From assembly GCA_001464935.1 (NCBI GenBank), contig LNEL01000055.1, positions 1 to 64,000 of the forward strand: a stretch of 64,000 bases of DNA. The letters are read 5' to 3'. Position numbers and translations under genes: made by a program. The DNA comes from Gammaproteobacteria bacterium Ga0077536 (GTDB lineage: Bacteria > Pseudomonadota > Gammaproteobacteria > Ga0077536). This document shows, one piece after another, positions 30,122 to 40,070 of the stretch. The first letter of the stretch is position 1. Each line of letters starts with the position of its first letter. Under the pieces are notes generated by a model that was given only the letters and a program-made list of their open reading frames with translations, had not been told where the DNA came from and did not search any database.

Positions 30122-31053
30122 GACGCGGGCTCCGGGATCGGGTCGCCGACGATCCGCACTTCATGTTCGAGCCGCAATCCCGATGTCTCGAGCACGCGGG
30201 CGCGCACGTCTTCCATCAGGCCTTCGATGTCCGCGGCGCTGGCGGTGCCGTCATTGATGATGAAGTTCGCGTGCTTCGGCGACACGTAGGCGCCGCCGCG
30301 GCGCGCACCCTTCATGCCCGCCGCCTCGACCAGGCGGCCGGCGAAATTGCCGGGCGGATTCTTGAACACCGAGCCGCAGCTCGGCAGCCCGAGCGGCTGG
30401 GTTTCGCTGCGCAGGTTCAACAGCGCGCGAATGCGACCCGCGGCTACGCCGTCCTCGCCGTCCTTGAAGCGCAGCTCGCCGCCGACGAACCACTCCTCGG
30501 CCGGCCTGTCGACGTGCCGATACGACCAGGTGTACTCGCCCGCCTCGCGCCGCCGCAGCGTACCGCTGCGATCGATGGTTTCGACGGCCACCACCAGCGG
30601 CCAGATCTCATGCCCGAAAGCCCCCGCGTTCATCGCCAGCGCGCCGCCTATCGTGCCCGGAATGCCGGCGAGGAATTCGCCCCCGGTGAAGCCGGCTTTC
30701 GCCGCGACCTTCGCCGCCTTCGCGCAGGCCGTGCCCGCGCCTGCGCGCAGGGTATTGCGATCGACCCAGCTCAGCTGCGCCAGACCGCGGCCGGTCAGGA
30801 TCACGGTGCCGCGCAGGCCGCCGTCGCGCACGAGCAGGTTGCTGCCGAGGCCTATCCACGTCAAAGGTTCGCCCGGCGGCAACGCGCGCATGAAGACCTG
30901 GAGATCCTCGATATCGTCGGGTTCGAAAAAGCGGTCGGCGGTGCCGCCGGCGCGCCAGCTGCAATGCTGGCTCATCGGCTCGAACACCCGGCGACGGCCG
31001 CGCACCGCAAGGGCGCCGAACCAGCCCGCCGCTTCGCTCTGCACTGCCGTCAT
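30118..31053 (-). CDS. murB: UDP-N-acetylenolpyruvoylglucosamine reductase MurB
   Basis: About 311 residues using the ATG at 31053, which has an AAGGA ribosome site 4 bases upstream; an ATG at 31083 would add 10 residues but has no such site. FAD-binding motifs WIGLGSNLLVRDGGL and LAGIPGTIGGALAMNAGAFGHE, and the C-terminal LPSCGSVFKNPPG with the catalytic Ser. It reduces the enolpyruvyl group made by MurA. Unlike in E. coli, the gene lies inside the mur/fts cluster between murC and ddlB. Confidence 0.95.
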   Translation of the reverse strand: MTAVQSEAAGWFGALAVRGRRRVFEPMSQHCSWRAGGTADRFFEPDDIEDLQVFMRALPPGEPLTWIGLGSNLLVRDGGLRGTVILTGRGLAQLSWVDRNTLRAGAGTACAKAAKVAAKAGFTGGEFLAGIPGTIGGALAMNAGAFGHEIWPLVVAVETIDRSGTLRRREAGEYTWSYRHVDRPAEEWFVGGELRFKDGEDGVAAGRIRALLNLRSETQPLGLPSCGSVFKNPPGNFAGRLVEAAGMKGARRGGAYVSPKHANFIINDGTASAADIEGLMEDVRARVLETSGLRLEHEVRIVGDPIPEPAS

Positions 31054-31087
31054 GTCGTCCTTGCGCACTGGCGTTGACCTCATTGCG

Positions 31088-32503
31088 TCACTCGCGCGTT
31101 CCGATGTAGCTCATGCCTTCGGCAATCCGTCCGATGCTGCCCGCGCCGAGCAGCATCACCAGGTCCTCGTCCTGCGTCACGCCGGCCAGCACCTCGAGCA
31201 CCTTGTCCGGTCCCGAGACGAAGATCGGATCGACCTTGCCGCGGGCCCGGATCGATCGGCACAGGTCGCGGGCGTCGGCACCCGGAATCGGCTTCTCGCC
31301 GGCGCTGTAGATGTCGAGCACCAGCAGCACGTCCACCGTCGACAGCACTTCGACGAAGTCCTCGAACAGATCGCGCGTGCGTGAGTAGCGATGTGGCTGG
31401 AACGCCACGACGAGGCGGCGCCCGGGCCAGCCCTCGCGCGCGGTCCTGACCATGGCCGCGATCTCGCGCGGATGGTGGCCGTAGTCGTCGATCACCGTCA
31501 CCAGCGCCTCGCCGATCCGGGCCTCGCCGCGCAGCTGGCAGCGCCGACCGACTCCCTGGAAGTTGGCCAGTGCGCGCAGCACGGCGTCATCGGGAATGCC
31601 GACTTCGCCTGCGACCGCGATCGCGGCCAGCGCGTTCAGCGCGTTGTGCCGACCGGGCATGTTCAGCGTGACAGATATCGTGTCGCCGCGCGCGCGCCGC
31701 GTGGCCCGAAAGCGCGATGTCGTGCCCTTCAGTTCGACATCGTGACCTCGGATATCCGCGTCATTGTCGTGACCGTAGGTGATCACGCGCGTATGCAGAT
31801 CGCCGATCAGCGACACCGCCTGCGGATCATCGGCACAGATCACCGCGACCCCGTAGAACGGCAGGCGCCGGAAGAAGTCGCGAAAGCTGCCGCGCAGACG
31901 CTCGAAGTCCATGTCGTAGGTCTGCATGTGATCGGCATCGATGTTGGTGAGCACGGCGATCAGCGGGTTCAGCAACAGGAACGACGCATCGCTCTCGTCA
32001 GCCTCTGCGACGAGATACTTGCCGGTGCCGAGCTTCGCGTGCGAATCGACGCTGTGCAGCAGCCCGCCGATCACGAACGTCGGATCGAGACCGCCTTCGG
32101 CGAGCACGCTCGCCACCAGGCTGGTCGTCGTGGTCTTGCCGTGGGTGCCAGCGATGGCGATCCCGCGCCGGAAACGCATCAGCTCGGCGAGCATTTCCGC
32201 CCGCGGCACGATGGGCACGCGACGCGCGCGCGCCGCCGCCAGTTCGGCGTTGTCCGGCGGAATGGCGCTCGAGTAGACGACGACATCGGCATCCGCGACG
32301 TTCTCCGCGCGATGCCCGACGCAGATGCGCACGCCGAGCCGCGCCAGCTGCTCGGTCATCCGGTTCGGCCCCTGATCGGAACCCGAGACGGTGTACCCGA
32401 GGTTCGACAGGACTTCGGCGATGCCGCTCATGCCGGCGCCACCGATCCCGACGAAATGGATGCGGTGCACGTTGTGCATCGGGAGGTCGTCAGCTTTGAA
32501 CAT
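31088..32503 (-). CDS. murC: UDP-N-acetylmuramate-L-alanine ligase MurC
   Basis: 471 residues. The Mur ligase N-terminal Rossmann motif HFVGIGGAGMSGIAEVL, the P-loop AGTHGKTTTTS and the C-terminal domain with FQPHRYSRT are all typical of MurC. It adds L-Ala to UDP-MurNAc. The start lies 14 bases inside the end of murG, so translation is coupled. Confidence 0.97.
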   Translation of the reverse strand: MFKADDLPMHNVHRIHFVGIGGAGMSGIAEVLSNLGYTVSGSDQGPNRMTEQLARLGVRICVGHRAENVADADVVVYSSAIPPDNAELAAARARRVPIVPRAEMLAELMRFRRGIAIAGTHGKTTTTSLVASVLAEGGLDPTFVIGGLLHSVDSHAKLGTGKYLVAEADESDASFLLLNPLIAVLTNIDADHMQTYDMDFERLRGSFRDFFRRLPFYGVAVICADDPQAVSLIGDLHTRVITYGHDNDADIRGHDVELKGTTSRFRATRRARGDTISVTLNMPGRHNALNALAAIAVAGEVGIPDDAVLRALANFQGVGRRCQLRGEARIGEALVTVIDDYGHHPREIAAMVRTAREGWPGRRLVVAFQPHRYSRTRDLFEDFVEVLSTVDVLLVLDIYSAGEKPIPGADARDLCRSIRARGKVDPIFVSGPDKVLEVLAGVTQDEDLVMLLGAGSIGRIAEGMSYIGTRE

Positions 32504-33566
32504 GCATCAGCTCCAGGCACTGGCGCGCGACCGTGGTCGCGGCATCGGGCAGCGCAGCGGCGCGTGCACGCAAGGCCATGTCGAGCAGGCCCGCGCGATC
32601 GCGGACCAGGGTCTGCAGCAGCGGCAGCAGATCGGTGGCGAGCGCGCTGTCGGGCAGCAGACGGGCGGCACCCGCAGCGGCGAGATAGCGCGCGTTTGCC
32701 GTCTGGTGATCGTCCACCGCATGCGGGAAAGGCACGAGGATGGACGCGACGCCGGCGGCGGCCAGCTCCGCGATCGTCATCGCGCCGGCGCGACAGATCA
32801 CGAGATCGGCCCAGCGGTAGGCGGTCGTCATGTCGTCGATGAAGGGCGCAACGCGCGCGCTGAGCGCATGGCCGCGATAGGCGGCCTCGGTCGTGTCGCG
32901 ATCGGCCGTGCCCGTCTGGTGCCAGACTTCGACCTCGACCCCGTGCAGGCCGGCGATCGCGGCCGGCACCTCGCGATTGAGGCTGCGCGCGCCGCGGCTG
33001 CCACCTATCACCAGCACGCGCACGGGCCCGGACTCGCGGGCGCGCGCGGCCGGCGCCTCGATGCCGGCAATGCTTTCGCGCACGGGATTGCCGGTGACGA
33101 GCGCATTGACGCTCACCGGGAAGCTTCCCGGATAGGCCTGCAGGATGCGGGTCGCGATCCTGCTGAGCAGCCGGTTCGTGAACCCCGGGATCGCGTTCTG
33201 TTCGTGGATCACGAGTGGCCGACGGCACAGCCAGGCGGCGAGTCCGCCCGGCCCACTTACGAAGCCACCCATGCCGAGCACCACGTTCGGCTGCACGGCG
33301 AGCAGGACGCGCACGGTCTGCCATGTCGCGAGCCCGACCATGAACGGCGCGAACAACCAGCCAAGAGCACCACGGCCGCGCAGCCCCGCGACCTTCACCG
33401 CGCTGAACGGAATGTCGTGTCGCGGCACGATGCCGGCTTCCATGCCCTGCGCACTGCCCAGCCAGCTCAGCGCGACACCGTGTTCGCGCAGCCGCTCGGC
33501 CACGGCGAGCGCCGGGTAGATGTGGCCGCCGGTACCGCCGGCCAGGATCATCACGCTGCTATTCAT
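32490..33566 (-). CDS. murG: Lipid II synthase (GlcNAc transferase) MurG
   Basis: 358 residues, GT-B fold. The N-terminal glycine-rich loop LAGGTGGHIYPAL, HEQNAIPG and GGSRGARSLN in the donor domain are characteristic. MurG adds GlcNAc to lipid I on the cytoplasmic face of the membrane. The start overlaps the end of ftsW by 8 bases. Confidence 0.97.
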   Translation of the reverse strand: MNSSVMILAGGTGGHIYPALAVAERLREHGVALSWLGSAQGMEAGIVPRHDIPFSAVKVAGLRGRGALGWLFAPFMVGLATWQTVRVLLAVQPNVVLGMGGFVSGPGGLAAWLCRRPLVIHEQNAIPGFTNRLLSRIATRILQAYPGSFPVSVNALVTGNPVRESIAGIEAPAARARESGPVRVLVIGGSRGARSLNREVPAAIAGLHGVEVEVWHQTGTADRDTTEAAYRGHALSARVAPFIDDMTTAYRWADLVICRAGAMTIAELAAAGVASILVPFPHAVDDHQTANARYLAAAGAARLLPDSALATDLLPLLQTLVRDRAGLLDMALRARAAALPDAATTVARQCLELMHVQS

Positions 33567-34761
33567 CGTGCACCTGCGCGGCGGGTGCCGCGGCCGGCGT
33601 CGCGGGCACGCGACGCGGCGGATGCGTTTCGTAGGCCACGCGAAACACGAACGCGAGCGCGCAGCACAGCATCACGGTGCTGTTGCTGCCGTAACTGATC
33701 AGCGGCAAGGTCAGACCCTTCGTCGGCAGGATGCCCATGTTCACCCCGATGTTGACGAAGGCTTCGAGTCCGATCAGCAGCGCCACACCGTAGGCCAGGT
33801 TCGCGCCGAACCTGAGCCCGGCCTGCTCGGCCTGGCCGCCGACCTGCAGGATGCGCCAGACCAGGAACACGAACAGCCCGATCACCGACACCGTGCCGAC
33901 CAGTCCGAGTTCTTCGCCGACCACGGCGAAGATGAAGTCGGTATGCACCTCGGGCAGATAGAACAGTTTCTGCACGCTGTTGCCGAGTCCGACACCGAGC
34001 CATTCACCGCGCCCGAACGCGATCAGGGCCTGCGTCAGCTGAAAGCCCGTGTCGAACGGATCCGACCACGGGTCGCGGAAGGTCAGCAGGCGCTGCATGC
34101 GGTAAGGCGCGAGCATCGCCAGCGACGCCAGCATCACGAGCGCCGCCATGCCCCATGACAGGAAACGCAGCACCGGCACACCGCCCATGAACAGCATGCC
34201 GAGCGTCGTTGCGAACAGCACCGTTGCCGCGCCGAAGTCGGGCTCCAGCAACAGCAGCCCGGCCACCACCGTCAGCACCAGCACCGGCTTGATGAAGCCG
34301 ATGAAGTCGCGTTGCACCTGGGCCTGATGGCGCACGAGATAACCGGCCACGTAGATGATCACGGCCAGCTTGACCGGCTCGGAGGCCTGAATCGTGAACA
34401 GACCGGTATTGAGCCAGCGCATGCTGCCGTTCACCTCGTGCCCGAGGCCCGGAATCAGCACCGCGATCAGCATCAGCACGCCGATGATGAGGCCCACCGC
34501 GCTATACCGCTGCCAGCGGTCGAGCGGCACCGTGAAAATCCAGTAGCCGATGCCGCCGCCAAGCGCGAAGGCGCCGAGCTGGCGCCAGAAGTAGTAGAGC
34601 TCGTGCACCTGGTTGCGCGAGGCGATGGAAATCGACGCCGACGCCACCATGATGAGGCCGAGCGACGCCAGCGCGGCAATCGCCACGATCAACCAGAAGT
34701 CGAAGGGTCCTTCGACGGGCGACGCCCGTCGCGGCGCGACACGGGGCAGTGCCTGGCTCAT
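33559..34761 (-). CDS. ftsW: SEDS peptidoglycan glycosyltransferase FtsW
   Basis: 400 residues with about ten membrane helices and a cytoplasmic N-terminus. SEDS motifs include EPVKLAVIIYVA, LLLEPDFGAATVLFATTLGMLF and the conserved C-terminal PTKGLTLPLISYG. FtsW polymerises septal glycan with the transpeptidase FtsI, encoded in the same operon. The start overlaps the murD stop by 4 bases. Confidence 0.96.
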   Translation of the reverse strand: MSQALPRVAPRRASPVEGPFDFWLIVAIAALASLGLIMVASASISIASRNQVHELYYFWRQLGAFALGGGIGYWIFTVPLDRWQRYSAVGLIIGVLMLIAVLIPGLGHEVNGSMRWLNTGLFTIQASEPVKLAVIIYVAGYLVRHQAQVQRDFIGFIKPVLVLTVVAGLLLLEPDFGAATVLFATTLGMLFMGGVPVLRFLSWGMAALVMLASLAMLAPYRMQRLLTFRDPWSDPFDTGFQLTQALIAFGRGEWLGVGLGNSVQKLFYLPEVHTDFIFAVVGEELGLVGTVSVIGLFVFLVWRILQVGGQAEQAGLRFGANLAYGVALLIGLEAFVNIGVNMGILPTKGLTLPLISYGSNSTVMLCCALAFVFRVAYETHPPRRVPATPAAAPAAQVHDE

Positions 34762-36143
34762 GACGCCACCACCTCGTGCACGGCATCCTCGAACACGCGG
34801 CCGCGCTCTTCGTAATTGGCGAACATGTCGAGACTCGCGCAGGCTGGGCTCAGCAGGACGATTTCACCCTCGCGGGCAACGGCCGCGGCGATGCGGACCG
34901 CCTCCTGCAGGCTGTCGGCGAGGCGGATCTGCGTGAGATCTTCGATGGCCTGCGCCAGCAGCGGCGCGTCTTCGCCGATCAGCACCGCGATGCGCACGCG
35001 GCCGTTCACCGCAGCACGCAGCTCCCGGAAATCCGCGCCCTTGCCCTGGCCGCCGGCGATCAGGATCGCAGTGGTGTCGGTGACGAGGCCGTTGATGGCC
35101 GCGATCGTCGCGCCGATGTTGGTGCCCTTCGAATCGTTGAACCAGCGCACGCCCCGCGCGTCGGCGACGAGACGGCAACGATGCGCGAGCCCGTCGAAGG
35201 CGCGCAGGGCGCGGCGCTGCGCGTCGGCGTCGACACCGAGCAGTGCCGTGATCGCAATCGCGGCGAGCGCGTTGAATTCATTGTGACGGCCGGCAATCTT
35301 CAGTTCGCTGACGGGCAGCAACGGGATCTCGCGGCGCCACAGCCAGCGCTGTCCGTCGTGCTCGGCCACCCGGTAATGGGCCGGATCGCGGCTGTCGGGC
35401 GCGATCCAGTCCACCGCGTCGAGTCGCGCAGCAAGGGACGCGACTGCCGGATCATCCGCGTTCAGCACCGCCTGCCGCGCGCGCGGCAGGATGCGCGCCT
35501 TCGCTTCGCGATAGGCCTCGAAACTGCCGTGCCGATCGATGTGATCGGCCGTGATGTTCAGAATGCAGGCCACCGCCGGCGCCAGCGAGGTCGTCAGATC
35601 GAGTTGGAAGCTCGACAGCTCGAGCACGTAACAGTCCGGTTCCGGCGACGACACGAGGTCGAGTGCGGGCGTGCCCAGGTTCGCGCCAGCGCGAACGCTG
35701 CGACCGGCGGCCTCGAGGATGCGCCAGACCAGCGTGGTCACCGTACTCTTGCCGTTCGAACCCGTGATCGCGACGACCGGGCTGGCGACGTTCTGCGCGA
35801 ACAACTCGATATCGCCGACGATCTCGGCGCCCGCCTCGCGCGCACGCGCCAGCGCAGGATGCTCGAGCGCGATGCCGGGGCTGACCGCAATGTGGCGATA
35901 GCCGCGCAGGCTTTCACCATCGATGTCGCCACAGTGCAGCGCGACCGGCGGCGCGATCTGGCGCGCAGCCGCCAGTGACGGTGGGGCGGCGCGCGTATCG
36001 AACACGCTGACGCGCGCGCCGCGCGCACTCAGAAAACGCGCGCATGAGAGCCCGGTCAGGCCCAGTCCGAACACCGCCCACGACTGTCCGGCGTACCCGG
36101 CGTTGCCGGTGCTCGTCGCAGACTCGACGTGGCTGGCCGACAT
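34758..36143 (-). CDS. murD: UDP-N-acetylmuramoylalanine-D-glutamate ligase MurD
   Basis: 461 residues from the ATG at 36143, whose A lies in the mraY stop (TGATG). Motifs: AVFGLGLTGLSCARFL at the N-terminus, P-loop TGSNGKSTVTT, and WFNDSKGTN plus LIAGGQGKGADF in the C-terminal domain. It adds D-Glu to UDP-MurNAc-L-Ala. The longer upstream frame is inside mraY. Confidence 0.97.
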   Translation of the reverse strand: MSASHVESATSTGNAGYAGQSWAVFGLGLTGLSCARFLSARGARVSVFDTRAAPPSLAAARQIAPPVALHCGDIDGESLRGYRHIAVSPGIALEHPALARAREAGAEIVGDIELFAQNVASPVVAITGSNGKSTVTTLVWRILEAAGRSVRAGANLGTPALDLVSSPEPDCYVLELSSFQLDLTTSLAPAVACILNITADHIDRHGSFEAYREAKARILPRARQAVLNADDPAVASLAARLDAVDWIAPDSRDPAHYRVAEHDGQRWLWRREIPLLPVSELKIAGRHNEFNALAAIAITALLGVDADAQRRALRAFDGLAHRCRLVADARGVRWFNDSKGTNIGATIAAINGLVTDTTAILIAGGQGKGADFRELRAAVNGRVRIAVLIGEDAPLLAQAIEDLTQIRLADSLQEAVRIAAAVAREGEIVLLSPACASLDMFANYEERGRVFEDAVHEVVAS

Positions 36144-37225
36144 CAGCGCAGTTTCAGCGTCGCGAGGCCGGCCAGCACCAGCACGACCGTGATGATCCAG
36201 AAACGGACGATCACGCGCGGTTCGGGCCAGCCCTTCAACTCGAAGTGGTGATGCAGGGGCGCCATGCGGAAGATTCGCCGCCCCGTCAGCTTGAACGAGC
36301 CCACCTGCAGGATCACTGACACCGTCTCGACGACGAACACGCCGCCCATCAGGAACAACACCAGTTCCTGGCGCACGATGACGGCCACGATACCGAGCGC
36401 CGCGCCGAGCGCCAGCGCCCCGATGTCGCCCATGAACACCTGCGCCGGATAGGTGTTGAACCACAGAAAGCCGAGCCCGGCGCCCACCATCGCGCCACAG
36501 AAGACACAGATTTCGCCGGCGCCGGCGACATAGGGCACGGCGAGGTAGCGCGCGAAGTTGATGTTCCCGCTGACGTAGGCGAAGACGACGAGCGCGCCGG
36601 CCACCAGCACCGTGGGCAGAATCGCGAGGCCATCGAGTCCATCGGTCAGGTTCACCGCGTTGCTCGTGCCCACGATCACGAAATAGGTCAGTGCGACATA
36701 GGCGATGCCGAGTTCGATCGCGACATCCTTGAAGAACGGCACGATAAGCTGCGTTTCGACCGGCGAACTCGCACTGTGGTACATGAACAGCGCCGCGGCC
36801 AGCGCGATGACCGACTGGGCGAGGTATTTCTTGCGGGCGACCAGACCCTTGGGGTTCTTGCGCGAGAGTTTGAGGTAGTCATCGACCCAGCCGACGACAC
36901 CAAAGGCCAGCGTCGTCAGCATCGCAACCCACAGAAAGCGGTTGCCGAGATCGCCCCACAGCACGGAGCTGACGACGATCGACAACAGAATCAGCGCCCC
37001 GCCCATCGTCGGGGTACCGGCTTTCGACAGATGCGACTGCGGGCCGTCATCGCGCACGGTCTGGCCGATCTGGCGCAAGGTCAGCCGCCGGATCATGTGC
37101 GGGCCGATCAGCAGCGCGATGAATAGCGCCGTCAGCGCGCCGAGAATCGTGCGCAGCGTCAGGTACTGGAACACTCGAAAGCCCGAGTTGTACTGGGCGA
37201 GCAGTTCCGCCAGCTCCATCAGCAT
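36143..37225 (-). CDS. mraY: Phospho-N-acetylmuramoyl-pentapeptide transferase MraY
   Basis: 360 residues with about ten membrane helices. The aspartate-rich site [17 protein letters not shown] and the motif [11 protein letters not shown] are present, as is the C-terminal [13 protein letters not shown]. MraY transfers phospho-MurNAc-pentapeptide to undecaprenyl phosphate, forming lipid I. Start and murF stop share one base. Confidence 0.98.
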   Translation of the reverse strand: MLMELAELLAQYNSGFRVFQYLTLRTILGALTALFIALLIGPHMIRRLTLRQIGQTVRDDGPQSHLSKAGTPTMGGALILLSIVVSSVLWGDLGNRFLWVAMLTTLAFGVVGWVDDYLKLSRKNPKGLVARKKYLAQSVIALAAALFMYHSASSPVETQLIVPFFKDVAIELGIAYVALTYFVIVGTSNAVNLTDGLDGLAILPTVLVAGALVVFAYVSGNINFARYLAVPYVAGAGEICVFCGAMVGAGLGFLWFNTYPAQVFMGDIGALALGAALGIVAVIVRQELVLFLMGGVFVVETVSVILQVGSFKLTGRRIFRMAPLHHHFELKGWPEPRVIVRFWIITVVLVLAGLATLKLR

Positions 37226-38595
37226 CAGGGCTTTCCTCCGGCCTGCTCCGCGGCGACGAGACCGTCGACGACGCGATCGAGCTGCATGAAGCGCGAGCCC
37301 TTGACCAGCACCGTGGCGTCCGCACCGTCGAGCAGCGACAGCTCGGCGAGCGCGGCTTGCGCATCCGGATACCAGGCGCCGCCGGCGCCGAAGGCATCGA
37401 TCGCGGCCCGCGCCTGGGGGCCGATGCCGAACAGGCGGTCGACCCCGGCGCGCCGCGCTTCGAGTCCGACTTCGCGATGCGCCGCGAGCGCGCCGGCGCC
37501 GAGTTCGCCCATGTCACCGAAGACCAGCCAGCGCGCGTTCGGCTGCTGCGCGAGCAGCGCCAGCGCTGCGGACAGCGACGCCGGGTTCGCGTTGTAGGAA
37601 TCGTCGATCAGCTGCATGCCGCCGCGCGAGCGCTTGAGATTGAGCCGGCCCTTGACCCGGTTCGCGCCCGCGAGTCCGGCGGCGATCGCCGCGAGCGGCG
37701 TGCCGACGGCGAGCGCGGCGGCCGCGGCGGCGAGCGCATTGCGCACGTTGTGCAGACCATCGAACGGGGTGTGTACCGCGCAGCGTTCGTCGCCTGCGAT
37801 CAGCGTGAAAGTCGTGCCAGCCCCGATGGCGCCACACTGGATGTCCGTCGCGCTCACCTCAGCCGGCGCGGACAGCCCGAACGTCAGCACGCGAGCCGCA
37901 CCGGCGGTCTTGCGCCACTGGGCCGCAAACGGTTCGTCGGCGTTGATCACCGCCACGCCCTGCGCCGACAGTCGCGCGTAGACCTTGCCCTTCGCCGCCG
38001 CAACCCCGGCCAGATCGCCCAGCCCTTCGAGATGCGCCGGCCCGCACATCGTCACCAGTGCCACCGTCGGCTCGGCGATGTCGACGAGTTCTGCGATGTC
38101 GTCGGGACGGCTCGCGCCCATCTCGATCACCGCGTGCGTGTGCGACGCATCGAGCCGGAACAACGTCAGCGGCACGCCGATATCGTTGTTCAGATTGCCT
38201 TCGGTCGCCAGCGTCGGCCCCTGCGTGCGCAGGATGCTGGCCAGCATTTCCTTGGTCGTCGTCTTGCCGTTGCTGCCGGTGACGGCGATGACGGGAATCC
38301 GCACACGCCGACGCCAGTCGCGCGCGAGATCACCCAGAGCCGCGCGGGTGTCGCTGACGACGATCTGGGCAGTCGGCGCGCTGGCGCGCCGCATCACGAC
38401 CAGGCCTGCGGCGCCGGCGGTGACCGCCGCGTCGAGCATGTCATGCGCGTCATAGCGCTGGCCCTTGAGCGCCACGAACAGCTGGCCCGCCGCGATTGAT
38501 CGCGTATCGGTGCTGATCCCGCTGAACGCGGCGTCTTCGCCCATCAGCTGGCCGCGTGTCGCGCTGGCTGCTTCTTGCAGCTTCCCTTCGATCAT
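37225..38595 (-). CDS. murF: UDP-MurNAc-tripeptide D-alanyl-D-alanine ligase MurF
   Basis: 456 residues. P-loop [31 protein letters not shown] and VFGDMGELG are the expected MurF signatures. It adds the DdlB product D-Ala-D-Ala to the UDP-linked tripeptide. The start overlaps the murE stop by 4 bases. Confidence 0.97.
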   Translation of the reverse strand: MIEGKLQEAASATRGQLMGEDAAFSGISTDTRSIAAGQLFVALKGQRYDAHDMLDAAVTAGAAGLVVMRRASAPTAQIVVSDTRAALGDLARDWRRRVRIPVIAVTGSNGKTTTKEMLASILRTQGPTLATEGNLNNDIGVPLTLFRLDASHTHAVIEMGASRPDDIAELVDIAEPTVALVTMCGPAHLEGLGDLAGVAAAKGKVYARLSAQGVAVINADEPFAAQWRKTAGAARVLTFGLSAPAEVSATDIQCGAIGAGTTFTLIAGDERCAVHTPFDGLHNVRNALAAAAAALAVGTPLAAIAAGLAGANRVKGRLNLKRSRGGMQLIDDSYNANPASLSAALALLAQQPNARWLVFGDMGELGAGALAAHREVGLEARRAGVDRLFGIGPQARAAIDAFGAGGAWYPDAQAALAELSLLDGADATVLVKGSRFMQLDRVVDGLVAAEQAGGKP

Positions 38596-40070
38596 GGTTC
38601 CGTCCCCAGCAGCCGGCGCACGACGGCGACGTCGTCGAACGGCATTGCTTCCTGTCCTGTCGTCTGTGTCGTCTCGTGTCCCTTGCCTGCGATCAGCACC
38701 GCGTCGTCAGGGCCGGCAGCACCGACAGCCGCCGCAATCGCGGCCGCGCGGTCGAGCATGACCTGCACGTGGCCGCCGGTCGGCACCTGCATGCCCAAGA
38801 GTATCTGTGCGGCGATCGCAGCCGGGCCTTCGCTGCGCGGGTTGTCGGCCGTCACGAAGACGTAATCGGCGTCCCGTTCGGCAATCGCTCCCATCAGCGG
38901 CCGCTTGCTCGCATCGCGATCGCCGCCGCAGCCGAACACGCAGATGACGCGACCGCGCGTCAGTGCGCGCACGGTGGCGAGCACGCGCTCGAGACTGTCG
39001 GGCGAGTGTGCGTAATCGACATAGACGCACGGCGCCGCGGCGGCGAGTTCCATGCGTCCACGCACCGGGCGCGCGGTCGACAACGCCGCGGCGGCCGCGG
39101 TCGCCGACGCACCAGTCGCAATGAGGGCGCCCAGCGCCGCAAGCAGGTTCTGCACGTTGAAGTCGCCGACGAGCGCGCTGTGGAGCGTGACGCTGCCATC
39201 CGGACACCGCACGTCGATGCGGCTGCCGCGTCCGTCGCAGTCGAACGCGACGGCCTGCACGTCCGCCGACGGGCGCATGCCGTAGGTCAGCACGCGTACA
39301 CCGGATTTGACCGCAGCGAGGATGGCAGGCGCGTATCCGTCATCGAGGTTGATCACCGCCGTGTGCAGACCTGCATGCGCGAACAGGCGCTGCTTGGCGC
39401 GGCCATAGGCCTCGAGCGTGCCGTGATAGTCGAGATGATCGTGGCCGAGCCCAGTGAACACGGCGACACCGATGTCGAGGCCGTTCAGGCGCCCCTGATC
39501 GAGCGCGTGGGAAGACGCTTCGAGCGCCACGTGCGCGCAGCCGGCGTCACGCAGTCCGGCCAGCGAGCGCTGCAAGTGCAGCGGGTCGGGCGTCGTGTTG
39601 ACGCTGCCCTCGAGCGCGCCGAACAGGCCGCTGCCCAGGGTCCCGAAATAGCCGCTCTTGCCATGCAGCGTGCGCAACGCATCAGCGCACAGATGGGCCA
39701 CGGTGGTCTTGCCGTTGGTGCCCGTCACCGCGATCACCGCCATCGACTGCGCCGGCTGGCCGTAGAAGCGGGCCGCAATCTCACCGACCCGCTGGCGCAA
39801 ATGGTCGATGCGCAGCACGGGAATGCCGAGGCGCGGCAATACATCGATGTCTTCGGTCAACACCGCAACAGCGCCTGCGGCGGCCGCGGCGGCCGCGTGC
39901 CGGATGCCGTGCTCGCGCGCACCGGACAGCGCGATGAAACAGTCGCCGGGACGGACCTCGCGGCTGTCGAGCGCGAGCCCCGAGACGGCCGGGCTCGCGC
40001 TGCCGGCGGCCCCCATTCCGGCGAGCAGATCGGCGAGGTTCACCTGACTGCTGGCGCGCACCGCCATCAT
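38592..40070 (-). CDS. murE: UDP-MurNAc-dipeptide meso-diaminopimelate ligase MurE
   Basis: 492 residues. P-loop VTGTNGKTTVAHLCA, the carbamylated-lysine region, and the DNPR motif (TADNPRSE), which selects meso-diaminopimelate over lysine. The peptidoglycan is therefore predicted to be the DAP type. The start overlaps the ftsI stop by 4 bases. Confidence 0.97.
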   Translation of the reverse strand: MMAVRASSQVNLADLLAGMGAAGSASPAVSGLALDSREVRPGDCFIALSGAREHGIRHAAAAAAAGAVAVLTEDIDVLPRLGIPVLRIDHLRQRVGEIAARFYGQPAQSMAVIAVTGTNGKTTVAHLCADALRTLHGKSGYFGTLGSGLFGALEGSVNTTPDPLHLQRSLAGLRDAGCAHVALEASSHALDQGRLNGLDIGVAVFTGLGHDHLDYHGTLEAYGRAKQRLFAHAGLHTAVINLDDGYAPAILAAVKSGVRVLTYGMRPSADVQAVAFDCDGRGSRIDVRCPDGSVTLHSALVGDFNVQNLLAALGALIATGASATAAAAALSTARPVRGRMELAAAAPCVYVDYAHSPDSLERVLATVRALTRGRVICVFGCGGDRDASKRPLMGAIAERDADYVFVTADNPRSEGPAAIAAQILLGMQVPTGGHVQVMLDRAAAIAAAVGAAGPDDAVLIAGKGHETTQTTGQEAMPFDDVAVVRRLLGTEP